Below are positions 7,398-16,629 of a DNA stretch of 47,702 nt, piece after piece. Location: NCBI GenBank assembly GCA_035449045.1, contig DAOTKC010000009.1, positions 1 to 47,702 of the forward strand, given 5' to 3'. The position numbers were made by a program, and so were the translations under genes. Position 1 is the stretch's first letter. Every line of letters starts with the position of its first letter. Under the pieces are notes generated by a model. It had not been told where the DNA came from. It did no database searches and saw nothing but the letters and a program-made list of their open reading frames with translations. The DNA comes from DAOTKC01 sp035449045 (lineage in GTDB: Bacteria; Bacillota; Clostridia; Christensenellales; CAG-917).

Positions 7398-10300
7398 TTA
7401 GGGTCCCACGATTTCAAACTCCGTTTCGGCGTTGATGAAGGTGTAGTTGCCGCTTAAATCGGTGACGATGACGGTGTAGACGCCTATTTCGATGAGAGCG
7501 GAATATTCGATTTCGCCGCCGGCCGCAAAATAAGCATAAGCGACCTCGCCCAAGAGCTCGTTGGTTATTTCGGGCGCATGGGGCGCGTCGTCATGAAAGA
7601 ATTCCACCGCCGACCACTCGATTTCGACCTCGAGCGGCGAAATGGTGAACTCGGTCGTGTCGTTCGTCAGCGTGTAATTGGTGTCGGCGAGGGACGCCGT
7701 CGCGGTGTATGGCTCGCTTGAGGCGTTGATTTGGCCGCCCGAAACCTCGAGGGTGAGTGCGCCGTCGGCGGGAACGCCGTCCGCACTTGCCGCAGGCTTC
7801 TGAATAAGCCCGTTAAATATTAAGCTCGTTTCTCCCCAGACTACGGCGACTTCGAGCGGCGAAATAGTGAACTCGGTCGTGGCATTCGTCAAGGTATAGT
7901 TGGTGTCGGCGAGGGACGCCGTCGCGGTGTAAGGCGTTGCCGAAGCGTCCTTGCCGCCGCCCGTAACGGTCAAAGCGAGCGTGCCGTCGGCGAAGACGCC
8001 TTCCGCGATGGCCGTGGGATTTTGGATCCCGCCGTTATAGACGGCCGTCGTCGCTCCCCAGTTGACCGAAACCGTCTTTTTGGAGATGGTAAACTGCTTG
8101 GTGGCGTTAGTCAGCGTATAGTTGGTGTTCACTGTCGAGGCGGTTGCGGTGTAAGGCTCGGTCGAAGCGTTGACCTGCCCGCCCGAAACTTCAAGGAATA
8201 AGATGCCGTCACCGCCCACTCCCGCGGCGGCCGCCACAGGTTTTTGCTCGTAACCGTTATAGGTGAAGTCGCTTTCGCCCCATTCCACCGCTACCTCGCA
8301 AGGCGAAATTGTGAATTCCTTGGTGTTGCTTAAAAGCGTGTAGTTGGTATTGGGCGTGCTTGCCGTCGCAATATAGGGCGAGGCCGAAGCGTTTTTCTGC
8401 CCGCCCGAAACCGTTACCGTGAGCGCGCCGTCGGCGGGTATGCCGTCGGCGGATGCCGCAGGTTTTTGCTCGTAGCCGTTATAGGTGAAGTCGCTTTCGC
8501 CCCATTCCACCGCTACCTCGCAAGGCGAAATTGTGAATTCCTTGGTGTTGCTTAAAAGCGTGTAGTTGGTATTGGGCGTGCTTGCCGTCGCAATATAGGG
8601 CGAGGCCGAAGCGTTTTTCTGCCCGCCCGAAACCGTTACCGTGAGCGCGCCGTCGGCGGGTATGCCGTCGGCGGAGGCCGCCGGTTTCTGCTCCGCTCCG
8701 TTGTAGGTGAAAGCGGCGGAGCCCCAAACCGTTTCAACGGCTTTGGGCGCTATCGTAAATTCGGCAGTGGCGTTGGCAATCTGATAATTGGTGTTTTCGG
8801 TCGAGGCCGTGGCGACGTAAGCCGCGGACGAGGCGTTGATTTGTCCGCCCGAGACCGTCAAAACGAGGGTGCCGTCCGAAGCGGCGCCTTGGGCGGTCGC
8901 CGTCGGTTTTTGCTCAAGGCCGTTGTAGACGAATGAGGTTTGCCCCCAAACGGCTTCGACTTCGCGCGGCTTAATCAAAAATTCCACCTCGACGGACGAA
9001 AGCGTGTAGTTGGTATCGGCGGTCGAAGCCGAGGCGTTGTAGGGCGTCGCCGAAGCGTTGACTCCCGTGCCCGTCACAGTCAAATCGAGCGCGCCGTCAT
9101 CTCCCACGCCCGTTGCCGAGGCCTCGGGTTGCTGCTCCATGCCGTTATAGACAAATTCGGTTTCGCCCCAAACGACGGCGACGGCGGCGCGCGAAATGGT
9201 GAAGGCGGCGGTTTCGCCCATAAGCGTATAGTTGGTGTTTGTGGTCGAGGCTGTCGCGGTGTAGGGCTCGGCCGAGGCGTTCTTCATCCCGCCCGAAACG
9301 GTGAGCGCTATCGTGCCGTCGGCGCCCTCGCCCTCGATAAATGCCGTCGGCTTCTGGAGATAGCCGTTATAGGTAAATTCCAGTTCGCCCCAAACTACGG
9401 CGGCAGTCTTGGGCGCGATGTTGAATTCCGCCGTGGCGCCGGTCAGCGCATAGTTTGTGTTTGTCGTCGAAGCCGTCGCGGTGTAAGGAAAGACCGAGGC
9501 GTTCTTTTGAGCGCCCGATACCGTGACGGGAAGCGCGCCGTCGGCGGGTATGCCCTCGGCGGACGCCGTCGGCGCCTGCTCGGCTCCGTTGTAAATAAAC
9601 TCCGTCCCGCCCCAGACAACCGACACGGCGAGCGGGGATACGCTAAACTCGACGGTGGGATTGTTCAAGGAATAGTTGGGGTCGAGCGCGTCAAGGTCGA
9701 TGCTTGCGGTGTAGGGCGAGGCCGAGGCGTTCTTCTGCCCGCCCAAAACGACCAGCGCCAGCGCGCCGTCCACCTCCACGCCCACAGCGGCGGCCGTCGG
9801 CGCCTGCACCTCGCCATTATAGGTGAACGCCGTCGCGCCCCAACTGACGTCAACCGCCTTCTTTTGAATGGTGAAGGAGAATGAAGCGGTAGCGGCCGAG
9901 GCAATATACTTTTGAGCGGAATCGCCCGAAAGCACGACATTAGAGGTATAAGAGCCGGCGTTTTTGGCTTTTTTCAGCGTGTAATCGTAGTCGAGCGTGT
10001 CGTCCCCGACAAGCTGTGAGTCGTCAAAATCGCAGTTTATCGTTCTTTCTTCGCCGTTGTAGACCAAATCGCCGGCAACCGACCAGTTGAAAGTGAGCGT
10101 CTTTTTCGCCACGGTGACGGTGATGGTGCGGGAGGCTTCGGAATAAAGGTTGCTGTCGTAAATATCGGTCGCCTTGACCTTAAGCGTATACTGGGCGACC
10201 TCGGGCGTCAGCACGCCTAGCGAATATGTTTCGGCCGCGCCTGTCTCGATTAGGCTGTTGTTTTTTAGAATCGAGAACACTAAATCAAGCTCGTGTGCCT

Positions 10301-11864
10301 TGGCTTTGGACGAAAGCGAAATGTTGTCGCCGTAAACAAAGTTATTGGTGGCGCTCGCCTTGAACTCTTCGATTTCGGGCGTCTTGACCGTCCAGACGGC
10401 CTTCATGGTGAGGTCGTGCGATTTTTGAGAGCTCGCGAAGCTCATGACGGCGGCGGCCGAGCCGCCCACCTGCCGGAAGTCCGCGCTTGCGGATTTAATC
10501 ATCCACGTGAGCCGGCAGCCCGGCCGCGGCGGGTTGAAGTCGATGCCGCTGTCGCGACTCTTGGTTATGTAATGCGTATCTGTCCACGCGCCTAAGTAAG
10601 CATAGTCGCCTTTTTTCATAGTGAGCTTGTAGACTTTCTCGAACGATACCGTGACGCGCGCCGAGTTGTTGATGACGCTTCCGATTAAGGGTATTCCGTC
10701 GTATTTCAGCTCGCCTATCGCATGCTTGTAGGCTTTGGCAGTGTCGTAGCACCATTGCAAGTTCAATCTGTTTTCGACTAATTCCCTATAATACAAGCCT
10801 AAATCGGTAAGGCGGAACGCCGTGCCCTTCTTTGCCTTGAAGGTGGGGATATATTGCTTGAGTTGCGAGGGCGTGGTGTCGGGGTCGTTTATGAAGGTGA
10901 CGTAAATTTCGTCGTCCTCGACCTTGGGCACCAGCGCCGAAAGAAAGGCGCGGCGCCTGCCGCCCGAAAGCTCGGCAAAAACGTCGTCTTCGTAAAGCTT
11001 TTCTTTGAGCTCGTCGATGACCTCGAACGCCACCTGAACCGAAAGGTTGGGATTTATCGAGGAAAGCGCAGCCATGTTGACGAACTCGGGAACGGTATCG
11101 CCCTCTATTTCAACGAGGTCGAGGCCGGTCGAGGAGAACATGCCGCAGTTTATAGCTTTAACCCGAAGGCCGTTGAAGGTGTCAGCTATGACGGCGCGCG
11201 AGCCCGTGCCGCCGAGAACGCCGTCGGCGACGTAATAGCTGCCGCCGTCGTCCTGCTCGAGGCGGTAGAGGACTGTCCTTTCGCCGCCCACCAGCCTGCC
11301 GCCCTGCCCGAAGAATCCCAAAAAGGCGACGCAGAGCATGAAGGCGGCCAGCGCAGTTGTGGCGGCGGTCAAGCCCAATACCGCGGCGCGGGGACGGCGG
11401 TTGTATTTTCTCGTCAAATGCAACGAATAAATGAGCGCCGCCCACAGCATGACGTGGGTGACGGAGATTGCACTAACGCCCGCCACCGTGAAGATATGGC
11501 GGTTGAATATAGGTCCCGCCGTTACAATCGCCGCCGTTAGTAAAAAGGATACCGCGAGATAGACGGCGACGACGCGTCCGGCGTAGCGGAAGCGGAAGTT
11601 GGTGAAAAATGACAGCGCCAAAAACAGCGTGTCAGCGGCCAGTAAAAAGCAGTAAATGACGAACACCGCGGTGTCGAATTCCAAAATGGGCGACATCACC
11701 ACGGTGAATAAGTGGGCGGCGAAGGCGGCGATGCCCGCCGCGATAACGACGCCCTTCCGCGCCGAGGCCGCTAGCTCGGTATAGCGCGCCAGCTCCTTAT
11801 AGCCGTCATCGTATTGCGCGGGCGGCAAAGGGTTGAATGATGCTTTTCTGCTTTTATAAATCAT
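7398..11864 (-). CDS. Five-TM membrane protein with large extracellular MBG-type repeat region (1488 aa)
   Basis: Five hydrophobic segments lie at about 38-58, 64-86, 97-118, 123-149 and 160-184. The positive loops (FRFRYAGR, TRKYNRRPR) fit an N-in, C-out topology, so everything after residue 185 would be extracellular. A region without recognised domains reaches to about 590, and then come about 12 tandem repeats of 74-82 residues to the end. The repeat consensus contains WG, YNG, Q.P, DG, VSGG, NAS, PYTATAS, NTNY and FTIS and is of the MBG/YDG adhesin-repeat kind. The first and last copies are degenerate. Its ATG overlaps the stop of the 601-aa gene (ATGA), indicating translational coupling; AGGTGG precedes the start. 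Probably the surface-facing or envelope-spanning part of the cassette; there is no sorting motif or anchor at the C-terminus. Confidence 0.88.
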   Translation of the reverse strand: MIYKSRKASFNPLPPAQYDDGYKELARYTELAASARKGVVIAAGIAAFAAHLFTVVMSPILEFDTAVFVIYCFLLAADTLFLALSFFTNFRFRYAGRVVAVYLAVSFLLTAAIVTAGPIFNRHIFTVAGVSAISVTHVMLWAALIYSLHLTRKYNRRPRAAVLGLTAATTALAAFMLCVAFLGFFGQGGRLVGGERTVLYRLEQDDGGSYYVADGVLGGTGSRAVIADTFNGLRVKAINCGMFSSTGLDLVEIEGDTVPEFVNMAALSSINPNLSVQVAFEVIDELKEKLYEDDVFAELSGGRRRAFLSALVPKVEDDEIYVTFINDPDTTPSQLKQYIPTFKAKKGTAFRLTDLGLYYRELVENRLNLQWCYDTAKAYKHAIGELKYDGIPLIGSVINNSARVTVSFEKVYKLTMKKGDYAYLGAWTDTHYITKSRDSGIDFNPPRPGCRLTWMIKSASADFRQVGGSAAAVMSFASSQKSHDLTMKAVWTVKTPEIEEFKASATNNFVYGDNISLSSKAKAHELDLVFSILKNNSLIETGAAETYSLGVLTPEVAQYTLKVKATDIYDSNLYSEASRTITVTVAKKTLTFNWSVAGDLVYNGEERTINCDFDDSQLVGDDTLDYDYTLKKAKNAGSYTSNVVLSGDSAQKYIASAATASFSFTIQKKAVDVSWGATAFTYNGEVQAPTAAAVGVEVDGALALVVLGGQKNASASPYTASIDLDALDPNYSLNNPTVEFSVSPLAVSVVWGGTEFIYNGAEQAPTASAEGIPADGALPVTVSGAQKNASVFPYTATASTTNTNYALTGATAEFNIAPKTAAVVWGELEFTYNGYLQKPTAFIEGEGADGTIALTVSGGMKNASAEPYTATASTTNTNYTLMGETAAFTISRAAVAVVWGETEFVYNGMEQQPEASATGVGDDGALDLTVTGTGVNASATPYNASASTADTNYTLSSVEVEFLIKPREVEAVWGQTSFVYNGLEQKPTATAQGAASDGTLVLTVSGGQINASSAAYVATASTENTNYQIANATAEFTIAPKAVETVWGSAAFTYNGAEQKPAASADGIPADGALTVTVSGGQKNASASPYIATASTPNTNYTLLSNTKEFTISPCEVAVEWGESDFTYNGYEQKPAASADGIPADGALTVTVSGGQKNASASPYIATASTPNTNYTLLSNTKEFTISPCEVAVEWGESDFTYNGYEQKPVAAAAGVGGDGILFLEVSGGQVNASTEPYTATASTVNTNYTLTNATKQFTISKKTVSVNWGATTAVYNGGIQNPTAIAEGVFADGTLALTVTGGGKDASATPYTATASLADTNYTLTNATTEFTISPLEVAVVWGETSLIFNGLIQKPAASADGVPADGALTLEVSGGQINASSEPYTATASLADTNYTLTNDTTEFTISPLEVEIEWSAVEFFHDDAPHAPEITNELLGEVAYAYFAAGGEIEYSALIEIGVYTVIVTDLSGNYTFINAETEFEIVGP
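7624..9852 (-). repeat. Tandem in-gene MBG-type repeats (about ten regular 74-codon units)
   Basis: Ten regular units of about 222 bp, all in phase with the reading frame, lie inside the 1488-aa gene; one degenerate unit flanks them on each side. Divergence between most units is considerable, showing an old array with some recent turnover. Confidence 0.85.
8241..8676 (-). repeat. Recent 222-bp tandem duplication within the MBG array
   Basis: The segment starting at 8241 recurs at 8463, exactly 222 bp away. Over roughly 210 bp the copies differ visibly at only one base (taaccg versus tagccg), and the encoded 74-residue unit is identical. This is far closer than any other pair of units, so the duplication or conversion is recent. 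Confidence 0.9.
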
Positions 11865-13666
11865 CTTCCCACCTCGTTACCTGTTTTCCCTTTGTTGACT
11901 TCTTTAAGGCTCATTAAGCCGCTCGGCGCCGAGTTCTCGGGCGCGAATTTGTCGAACAGGAAATACCTTATCTTTGATCTCCCGTTTTGGGCGGCGCCCG
12001 CCATTTCGGCAACCGCGCCGTCCTTTTGATTCTTCGCCGCCTTGGGCGCCTTGCCGCCGACGGCGAAAAGAATCATATACTGGTTTTCGTTGCAGAAGTT
12101 GCCGCGGCGCCTTAAAGCAAGCGGCAGCATATCGCGGTGGCGGCGGTAGATATACTTAAACCGCGCGCGGACGCCGGAGTCGTAACGGTCGGGGCTTATG
12201 ACGGAGGCGCAGAAGCCGCAATGCGGCGAGCCGTCCTCGAAATAGGACAGCGAATATCTCTTGCCGCAGCAGGCGCAGAGCTTGGTTTCGTCTTCGGGAA
12301 GGAGCGACAGCGTATCGTAGCAAAATACCAAACAGGGCGTGTGGAGATATTCGGTGCCGGTGACGCCGCCTCCCCTGCTCACTAGCCTGACCGTCACCAT
12401 ATCCTCGGGGCATTCGGTGCAGATGGCGGCGCCGCAGCCCGCCTTATTGCAGGTCACGCGCTTGTTCTTGCAGGCGAAAGTGACGCAGCGGACGCCGCGG
12501 CCGAGGTCGCACGACACCATAAAGCTGTGCTCGCTCAAGGGGTTGGAAAGCAGGCCGAACCGCTCTCTCTCGCCGTAGGTTTTGGCAAGCGGGTTATTCT
12601 TGGGGTCGTCAAGCCCGAAGCCCTCGGCATATTTGGCGGTGTCGAGCGTGACGCTTGCCGTGACGTCGCCCGCCGTAACCGTAAAGACGTTAGAGGAAAT
12701 AAGAGTTTCGCCGCACTGCAAACAGACGGCGGTTATGGCGTTGGAGGCGCTGAAGGCGAAGCGGAACAGCCGCTTTTCCTTGCCGCCGACAAAGCTCGAG
12801 CAGATGTAAGACTTATTAAGGAGCGTCAGCGCGGCTATATAGCGGAGCTTGGCGTCGGAGCAGGTGATTTCCTCGATTTCGGCGCTCTCAAGTATCTCTT
12901 TTTGCTTTTCGGCATAGCCGTAGAAAGCTTTCTCGGCCTCGCCCGTGAGATAGTCCTGAAAGCCGTCCTCGCTGGCGAGAAGTTCGCTTATCACCTTGAT
13001 GATTTCGGAAGCCGCGCCGCCCGTTATAGGCGCTAAGTCGGATGCCGCCGCCTCTTTGACCGCCGCCGCGGATTTGATTTTTTCGTTGATTTGGAGGTAA
13101 AGCATGCGGCATCTCGCGCCTGATACCGCTCGGAGTCCGTCGGACGTGTCCTCTATGTAAAATTTGTTAATGACGGAGACGGGTTCGCCGCCCAGCCGCA
13201 TTTTAAGTTTGACCGCCACTTCGTAGACGAGGTCGTTGACCTTGCTGTCGGGCTTTATCTCGAGCTTGGTGTTCTCGCGGAAGAGTTCGGGATTGAGGAG
13301 TTCGACCAGTTTTTTCACCATTTCGATTTGAACGGCGGCGTCGGCGCGGCTTTCAATCGGCTTGTAGACGAGGTAGGCGTTGTCCTTATAAAAGTCGTCG
13401 AGCACATTCGCCACGAAGGCGTCCCAAAGCTTGGCCGAATTTTGGACGGCGGCGCCCCGTGCTTTCAAAACATCAAAGCGGCCGAAGGCCTTGGCGGCTT
13501 CTTCGCCGCCGCCATCTTCCCCTTCCTCCGAAAACACGAACAGCGTATCTCCGGAGCGGATTTTGCCGTTCTCGCAAAAATAGCCGCCGCTTGAAGGAAG
13601 GCAGTTTTCGATGAGGCCGTAAACCGCGTCGAAAGTCTCTTTATCGCTGATTTTTATCGTTTTCAT
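11861..13666 (-). CDS. Cysteine-rich, probably zinc-binding protein (601 aa)
   Basis: Not recognised as a family. Residues 1-300 are soluble and mixed helical. From 315 on there are several cysteine pairs suited to zinc: C315/C318; a cluster at C394, C399, C406, C411, C416, C419; C464/C467; and C483/C486. A basic segment follows at 499-521 and the C-terminal tail is low in complexity. AGGTGA precedes the ATG. The gene begins 40 bp after the helicase gene and overlaps the next gene by 4 bp, so it is firmly in the operon. Zinc clusters plus basic patches suggest nucleic-acid or protein docking beside the helicase; this is inference. Confidence 0.8.
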   Translation of the reverse strand: MKTIKISDKETFDAVYGLIENCLPSSGGYFCENGKIRSGDTLFVFSEEGEDGGGEEAAKAFGRFDVLKARGAAVQNSAKLWDAFVANVLDDFYKDNAYLVYKPIESRADAAVQIEMVKKLVELLNPELFRENTKLEIKPDSKVNDLVYEVAVKLKMRLGGEPVSVINKFYIEDTSDGLRAVSGARCRMLYLQINEKIKSAAAVKEAAASDLAPITGGAASEIIKVISELLASEDGFQDYLTGEAEKAFYGYAEKQKEILESAEIEEITCSDAKLRYIAALTLLNKSYICSSFVGGKEKRLFRFAFSASNAITAVCLQCGETLISSNVFTVTAGDVTASVTLDTAKYAEGFGLDDPKNNPLAKTYGERERFGLLSNPLSEHSFMVSCDLGRGVRCVTFACKNKRVTCNKAGCGAAICTECPEDMVTVRLVSRGGGVTGTEYLHTPCLVFCYDTLSLLPEDETKLCACCGKRYSLSYFEDGSPHCGFCASVISPDRYDSGVRARFKYIYRRHRDMLPLALRRRGNFCNENQYMILFAVGGKAPKAAKNQKDGAVAEMAGAAQNGRSKIRYFLFDKFAPENSAPSGLMSLKEVNKGKTGNEVGR

Positions 13667-13706
13667 AACTCACCTAAGCTCCGCTTTTCAGGCTGCTGCG
13701 CCCACC

Positions 13707-16532
13707 TTATTCCCGCCTTTTGGGGATATAGCGCAGCGTTTCGACGATGTTTCCGATTTTTTCGGTTTCATATTCGAAGTTGGGCAAAAAGTTCTTCTTT
13801 TCCTCCCATATGACGGAGATAAAGGAATCGAAAGTGGTGGGCGTCCTCGGCCTTAAGGCGGCGCCGCACTTGGGGCAGTCACCCGTCACCTTGACCTCAA
13901 AGGGCTTGCAGCTTTGGTTGACGCATTTGGCGCAGGAAATGTGGTTCTGCCCGCCCGGGTAGCGTCCCAAAACATCGATGTCGATGCCGCAGGAGACGCA
14001 GAGGTTTTTGTTTTGAGCGCGGCAGTCGGCGCAGGCCTTTCTCAAAATGTTGATGTTGGTCTCGGGTTTGTCGAGATATTCCGAAATAGCGCACTTGTCG
14101 GCGCTGCCTTTAATGCGTCCGCAATGCTTGAGGGCGCAGCGCTTGTCGCAGATATAGGCCTCGGATTTGCCGCCGTTTTCGACGGCGGCGAGCTTGGCGT
14201 CATTGTCTATATAGCAGGTATAGACGTAGGAGTTCGGCGTCTTTCGCCGCATAACCCTGAAGTTGCACTCCGACTTGGAACACTCATAGTCCATCGTCTT
14301 GGCCATGACGGCGAGGTCGGCGCCGCAGGAACAGCGCTCGTTTTCGGTGGACTGTCCGCCGAGATACAGGTAAATCATGCTGCATCGCTTGCAATACATC
14401 ATGGTGAGGTTGGCGTTGTCGCAGCCCGTCACCAAAATGATGTCGTCCTTCCACGCGCCGAACAGCCCTATTTTGTTGAAGAAGGAAAGAATGAAGCCCT
14501 CGATGTCGCTCATGACGGCGAATGAGATTATCTCGATGTTTTTGTCTTGGCCGAGGCGGTCGACGCGGCCTATCCGCTGGTCCATCTTGATGGGACTGTA
14601 ACAGACGGAAAAGTTGATGACGACATGGCACTTAAACTGCAGGTTATAACTCTCGCTGAGCTTGCCGTCGGCGAAGAGAACGGCCTTTTGACGTTTTAAA
14701 AACTCCTCGGCGGCGGCGTCGCTGCTGCCGTAGCTCTTGGAGAAAACCACTCTTTCAAGCACTCTTTTTGCTTTTTCTTCGATTTCGCTCTTTTTTATGA
14801 GATAGCGGTAAAGCCTGGCGGGCTCGGCGCGGCGGCGCTCGTCGGCGGCGTCGTAGTCGAAGAATACTATAATAGAGTCGTCGGGGTGGGCGTCGGCTTC
14901 CAGAATGAATTTTTCGGCCTTTTCCTCGAATATTTCGTCGGAGCCCTTGACGGTGGAGTCGATAAGCTCGATAAGGTTTTGGCACTCGGGCTGAAATTCG
15001 GCGAATTTGTCGCGGTAGAAATTTAGCCAGGCGGCGCGCGTGCGGCCCTCCGCACCGAAATCGGCGATTTGGTCGAGCGTCTTAAAAATCAAGGAGGTCT
15101 TGCCGATGTGGCGCTCCTTCAAAACGTCAAAGTCCTCTCTTCTGCCCTCGGATGCATCGGTCTTTTTGCCCGGATAGACGAGCTCGAAGAACTTGTCGAG
15201 CGAAAGTTTTCTGCCCTGACACTCCACCGCCGAATCGCCGTAGAAGTCGGTGTAGTCGAGTTCAATCGAATAAGTTTTGTCACTGACGAAGTAGGAGCGA
15301 GCCGAGCCCGTGTGCTCGAGCGTCACCTTGCCGCTCTCCGATTTGACGGGACAGAAATAGTAGTTTTTTGCCTTCTTTTTGACGGCGCGGTTAAGTATGG
15401 CGCGCGATTGACGAATCATAAACGAACCGAGAAGGTCGCGGTATTTCTTGGCTGTAATGTTCCTTATGTCGTCTTTTATCGCCTTGTTTTTTTCGTCGGA
15501 AAGGAAGATGCTTCGGACGGTCTTTTCTTCGGGCTTGAGAATTTTCGCCCGCTTCAGGTTTTCGATAATCGCCGGCCGCGCCGCCTTATAGGCCTCGGCG
15601 TATTTGCTTTCGAGCAATGTTTTTTTCCAGTTTTCGATGAACTCGGCGATGGTGTTGGCGCCGTTGCAGAGATAGTCGGTGTAGTGTTTCTTGGCGGCCT
15701 GCATGGCGGCGCTCATCTTGGCGTCGGCGGCCTCACCGTCCTCGCCGAACTCGATTTCGCCGTGGCGGGAGATGAAATACCAAAGATTGAACATAGTGTT
15801 GAGGTTGCCGTTGTGGGGCGTGCCCGACACTAAAATGCAGTAGGGAATGTTCTTTTGATTTTTAATCCGCATCAAATAGGACAGCACGTGGAGGCCGCGC
15901 TTGTATTCGTCGCGTATGCCGAAGTTGTGCACCTCGTCAACGGCTATGACGTCGAAGCAGACACCCGAAAGCGGCGTCGTCCTAAGGGCGCAGAAGTCGT
16001 CGAGCGTCATAATCATGGGGCGTTGCGGCTGTTTGTTCACGCAGTTGGCGTTAATGTCGTCGGCGGTCTTGACCTCGGTTATTTCGGGCACGCCGAACTT
16101 GCCTAAAAGCACCTCGCGCCAGTTGTCCATGTTGTCGGCGACAATCAGCATCGAGCTTATCAGCCCGCGCTCGGCAAGCTCGCTTATAATCACGCCCGCC
16201 TCAATCGTCTTGCCCATGCCGACCTCGTCGGCAAGCACGCCGACGCCCCTAAAATCGGAAAGAAACTTTTGAGCCGCCGCAACCTGATGGTCTAAAATGG
16301 GCGAGCCGCCGGTGTGTATGTAGTTGTTCATTTTGATGCCGATTCGCTTGGTCTCGCCCTCAATCTCGTAGTCGCGGAGGCCGTATTCGGCGGCGGGAAT
16401 GACAAGGCTGTCGAAAATGTCCTTCTTGTCTAGCTTTTCGGCTCCGTCCAAAAAGGGCTTTTTGGCGGCGTATTCGACGGGATTGGAGCTTGCGAGGCCG
16501 AGCTCGGCCTGGCCTTGATAACGCGCTTTCAT
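13707..16532 (-). CDS. SNF2/RapA-type helicase-like ATPase with cysteine-rich C-terminal region (941 aa)
   Basis: Superfamily 2 ATPase of the SNF2 group. Motif I DEVGMGKTIEA begins at 102, motif II DEVH is at 199-202, motif III SGTPHNGN at 236-243 and motif VI QRIGRVDRLGQ at 652-662. The long insert between the two RecA-like lobes (about 260-550) is typical of bacterial RapA-like members. Residues 713-890 hold about 20 cysteines, mostly as CxxC pairs (CKRC 714-717, CADC 834-837, CVSC 845-848, CAKC 867-870, CPKC 886-889), i.e. several zinc ribbons. No nuclease motif was seen. AAGGGGG precedes the ATG. SNF2 enzymes translocate on double-stranded DNA and displace proteins; the substrate here is unknown. 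Confidence 0.9.
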   Translation of the reverse strand: MKARYQGQAELGLASSNPVEYAAKKPFLDGAEKLDKKDIFDSLVIPAAEYGLRDYEIEGETKRIGIKMNNYIHTGGSPILDHQVAAAQKFLSDFRGVGVLADEVGMGKTIEAGVIISELAERGLISSMLIVADNMDNWREVLLGKFGVPEITEVKTADDINANCVNKQPQRPMIMTLDDFCALRTTPLSGVCFDVIAVDEVHNFGIRDEYKRGLHVLSYLMRIKNQKNIPYCILVSGTPHNGNLNTMFNLWYFISRHGEIEFGEDGEAADAKMSAAMQAAKKHYTDYLCNGANTIAEFIENWKKTLLESKYAEAYKAARPAIIENLKRAKILKPEEKTVRSIFLSDEKNKAIKDDIRNITAKKYRDLLGSFMIRQSRAILNRAVKKKAKNYYFCPVKSESGKVTLEHTGSARSYFVSDKTYSIELDYTDFYGDSAVECQGRKLSLDKFFELVYPGKKTDASEGRREDFDVLKERHIGKTSLIFKTLDQIADFGAEGRTRAAWLNFYRDKFAEFQPECQNLIELIDSTVKGSDEIFEEKAEKFILEADAHPDDSIIVFFDYDAADERRRAEPARLYRYLIKKSEIEEKAKRVLERVVFSKSYGSSDAAAEEFLKRQKAVLFADGKLSESYNLQFKCHVVINFSVCYSPIKMDQRIGRVDRLGQDKNIEIISFAVMSDIEGFILSFFNKIGLFGAWKDDIILVTGCDNANLTMMYCKRCSMIYLYLGGQSTENERCSCGADLAVMAKTMDYECSKSECNFRVMRRKTPNSYVYTCYIDNDAKLAAVENGGKSEAYICDKRCALKHCGRIKGSADKCAISEYLDKPETNINILRKACADCRAQNKNLCVSCGIDIDVLGRYPGGQNHISCAKCVNQSCKPFEVKVTGDCPKCGAALRPRTPTTFDSFISVIWEEKKNFLPNFEYETEKIGNIVETLRYIPKRRE

Positions 16533-16629
16533 ATTTACCCCCTTTTATTTAAGGGTTAAGCTTATCCGCTTATCGTTTCGTTTCGGCTATTGATTAAACC
16601 GTTTCATACGGTTTAGTATTTATCTGCGC

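Noticed and set aside
7624..9852. Regular 222-bp periodicity considered as a CRISPR or satellite array
   Set aside because: The period is an exact multiple of three, the frame stays open and the units encode a known repeat type.
8940..9884. Long plus-strand open frame opposite the MBG repeats
   Set aside because: It is antisense to a gene with clear domain structure and only mirrors the repeat composition (Gly/Arg-rich, no domain, no ribosome site).
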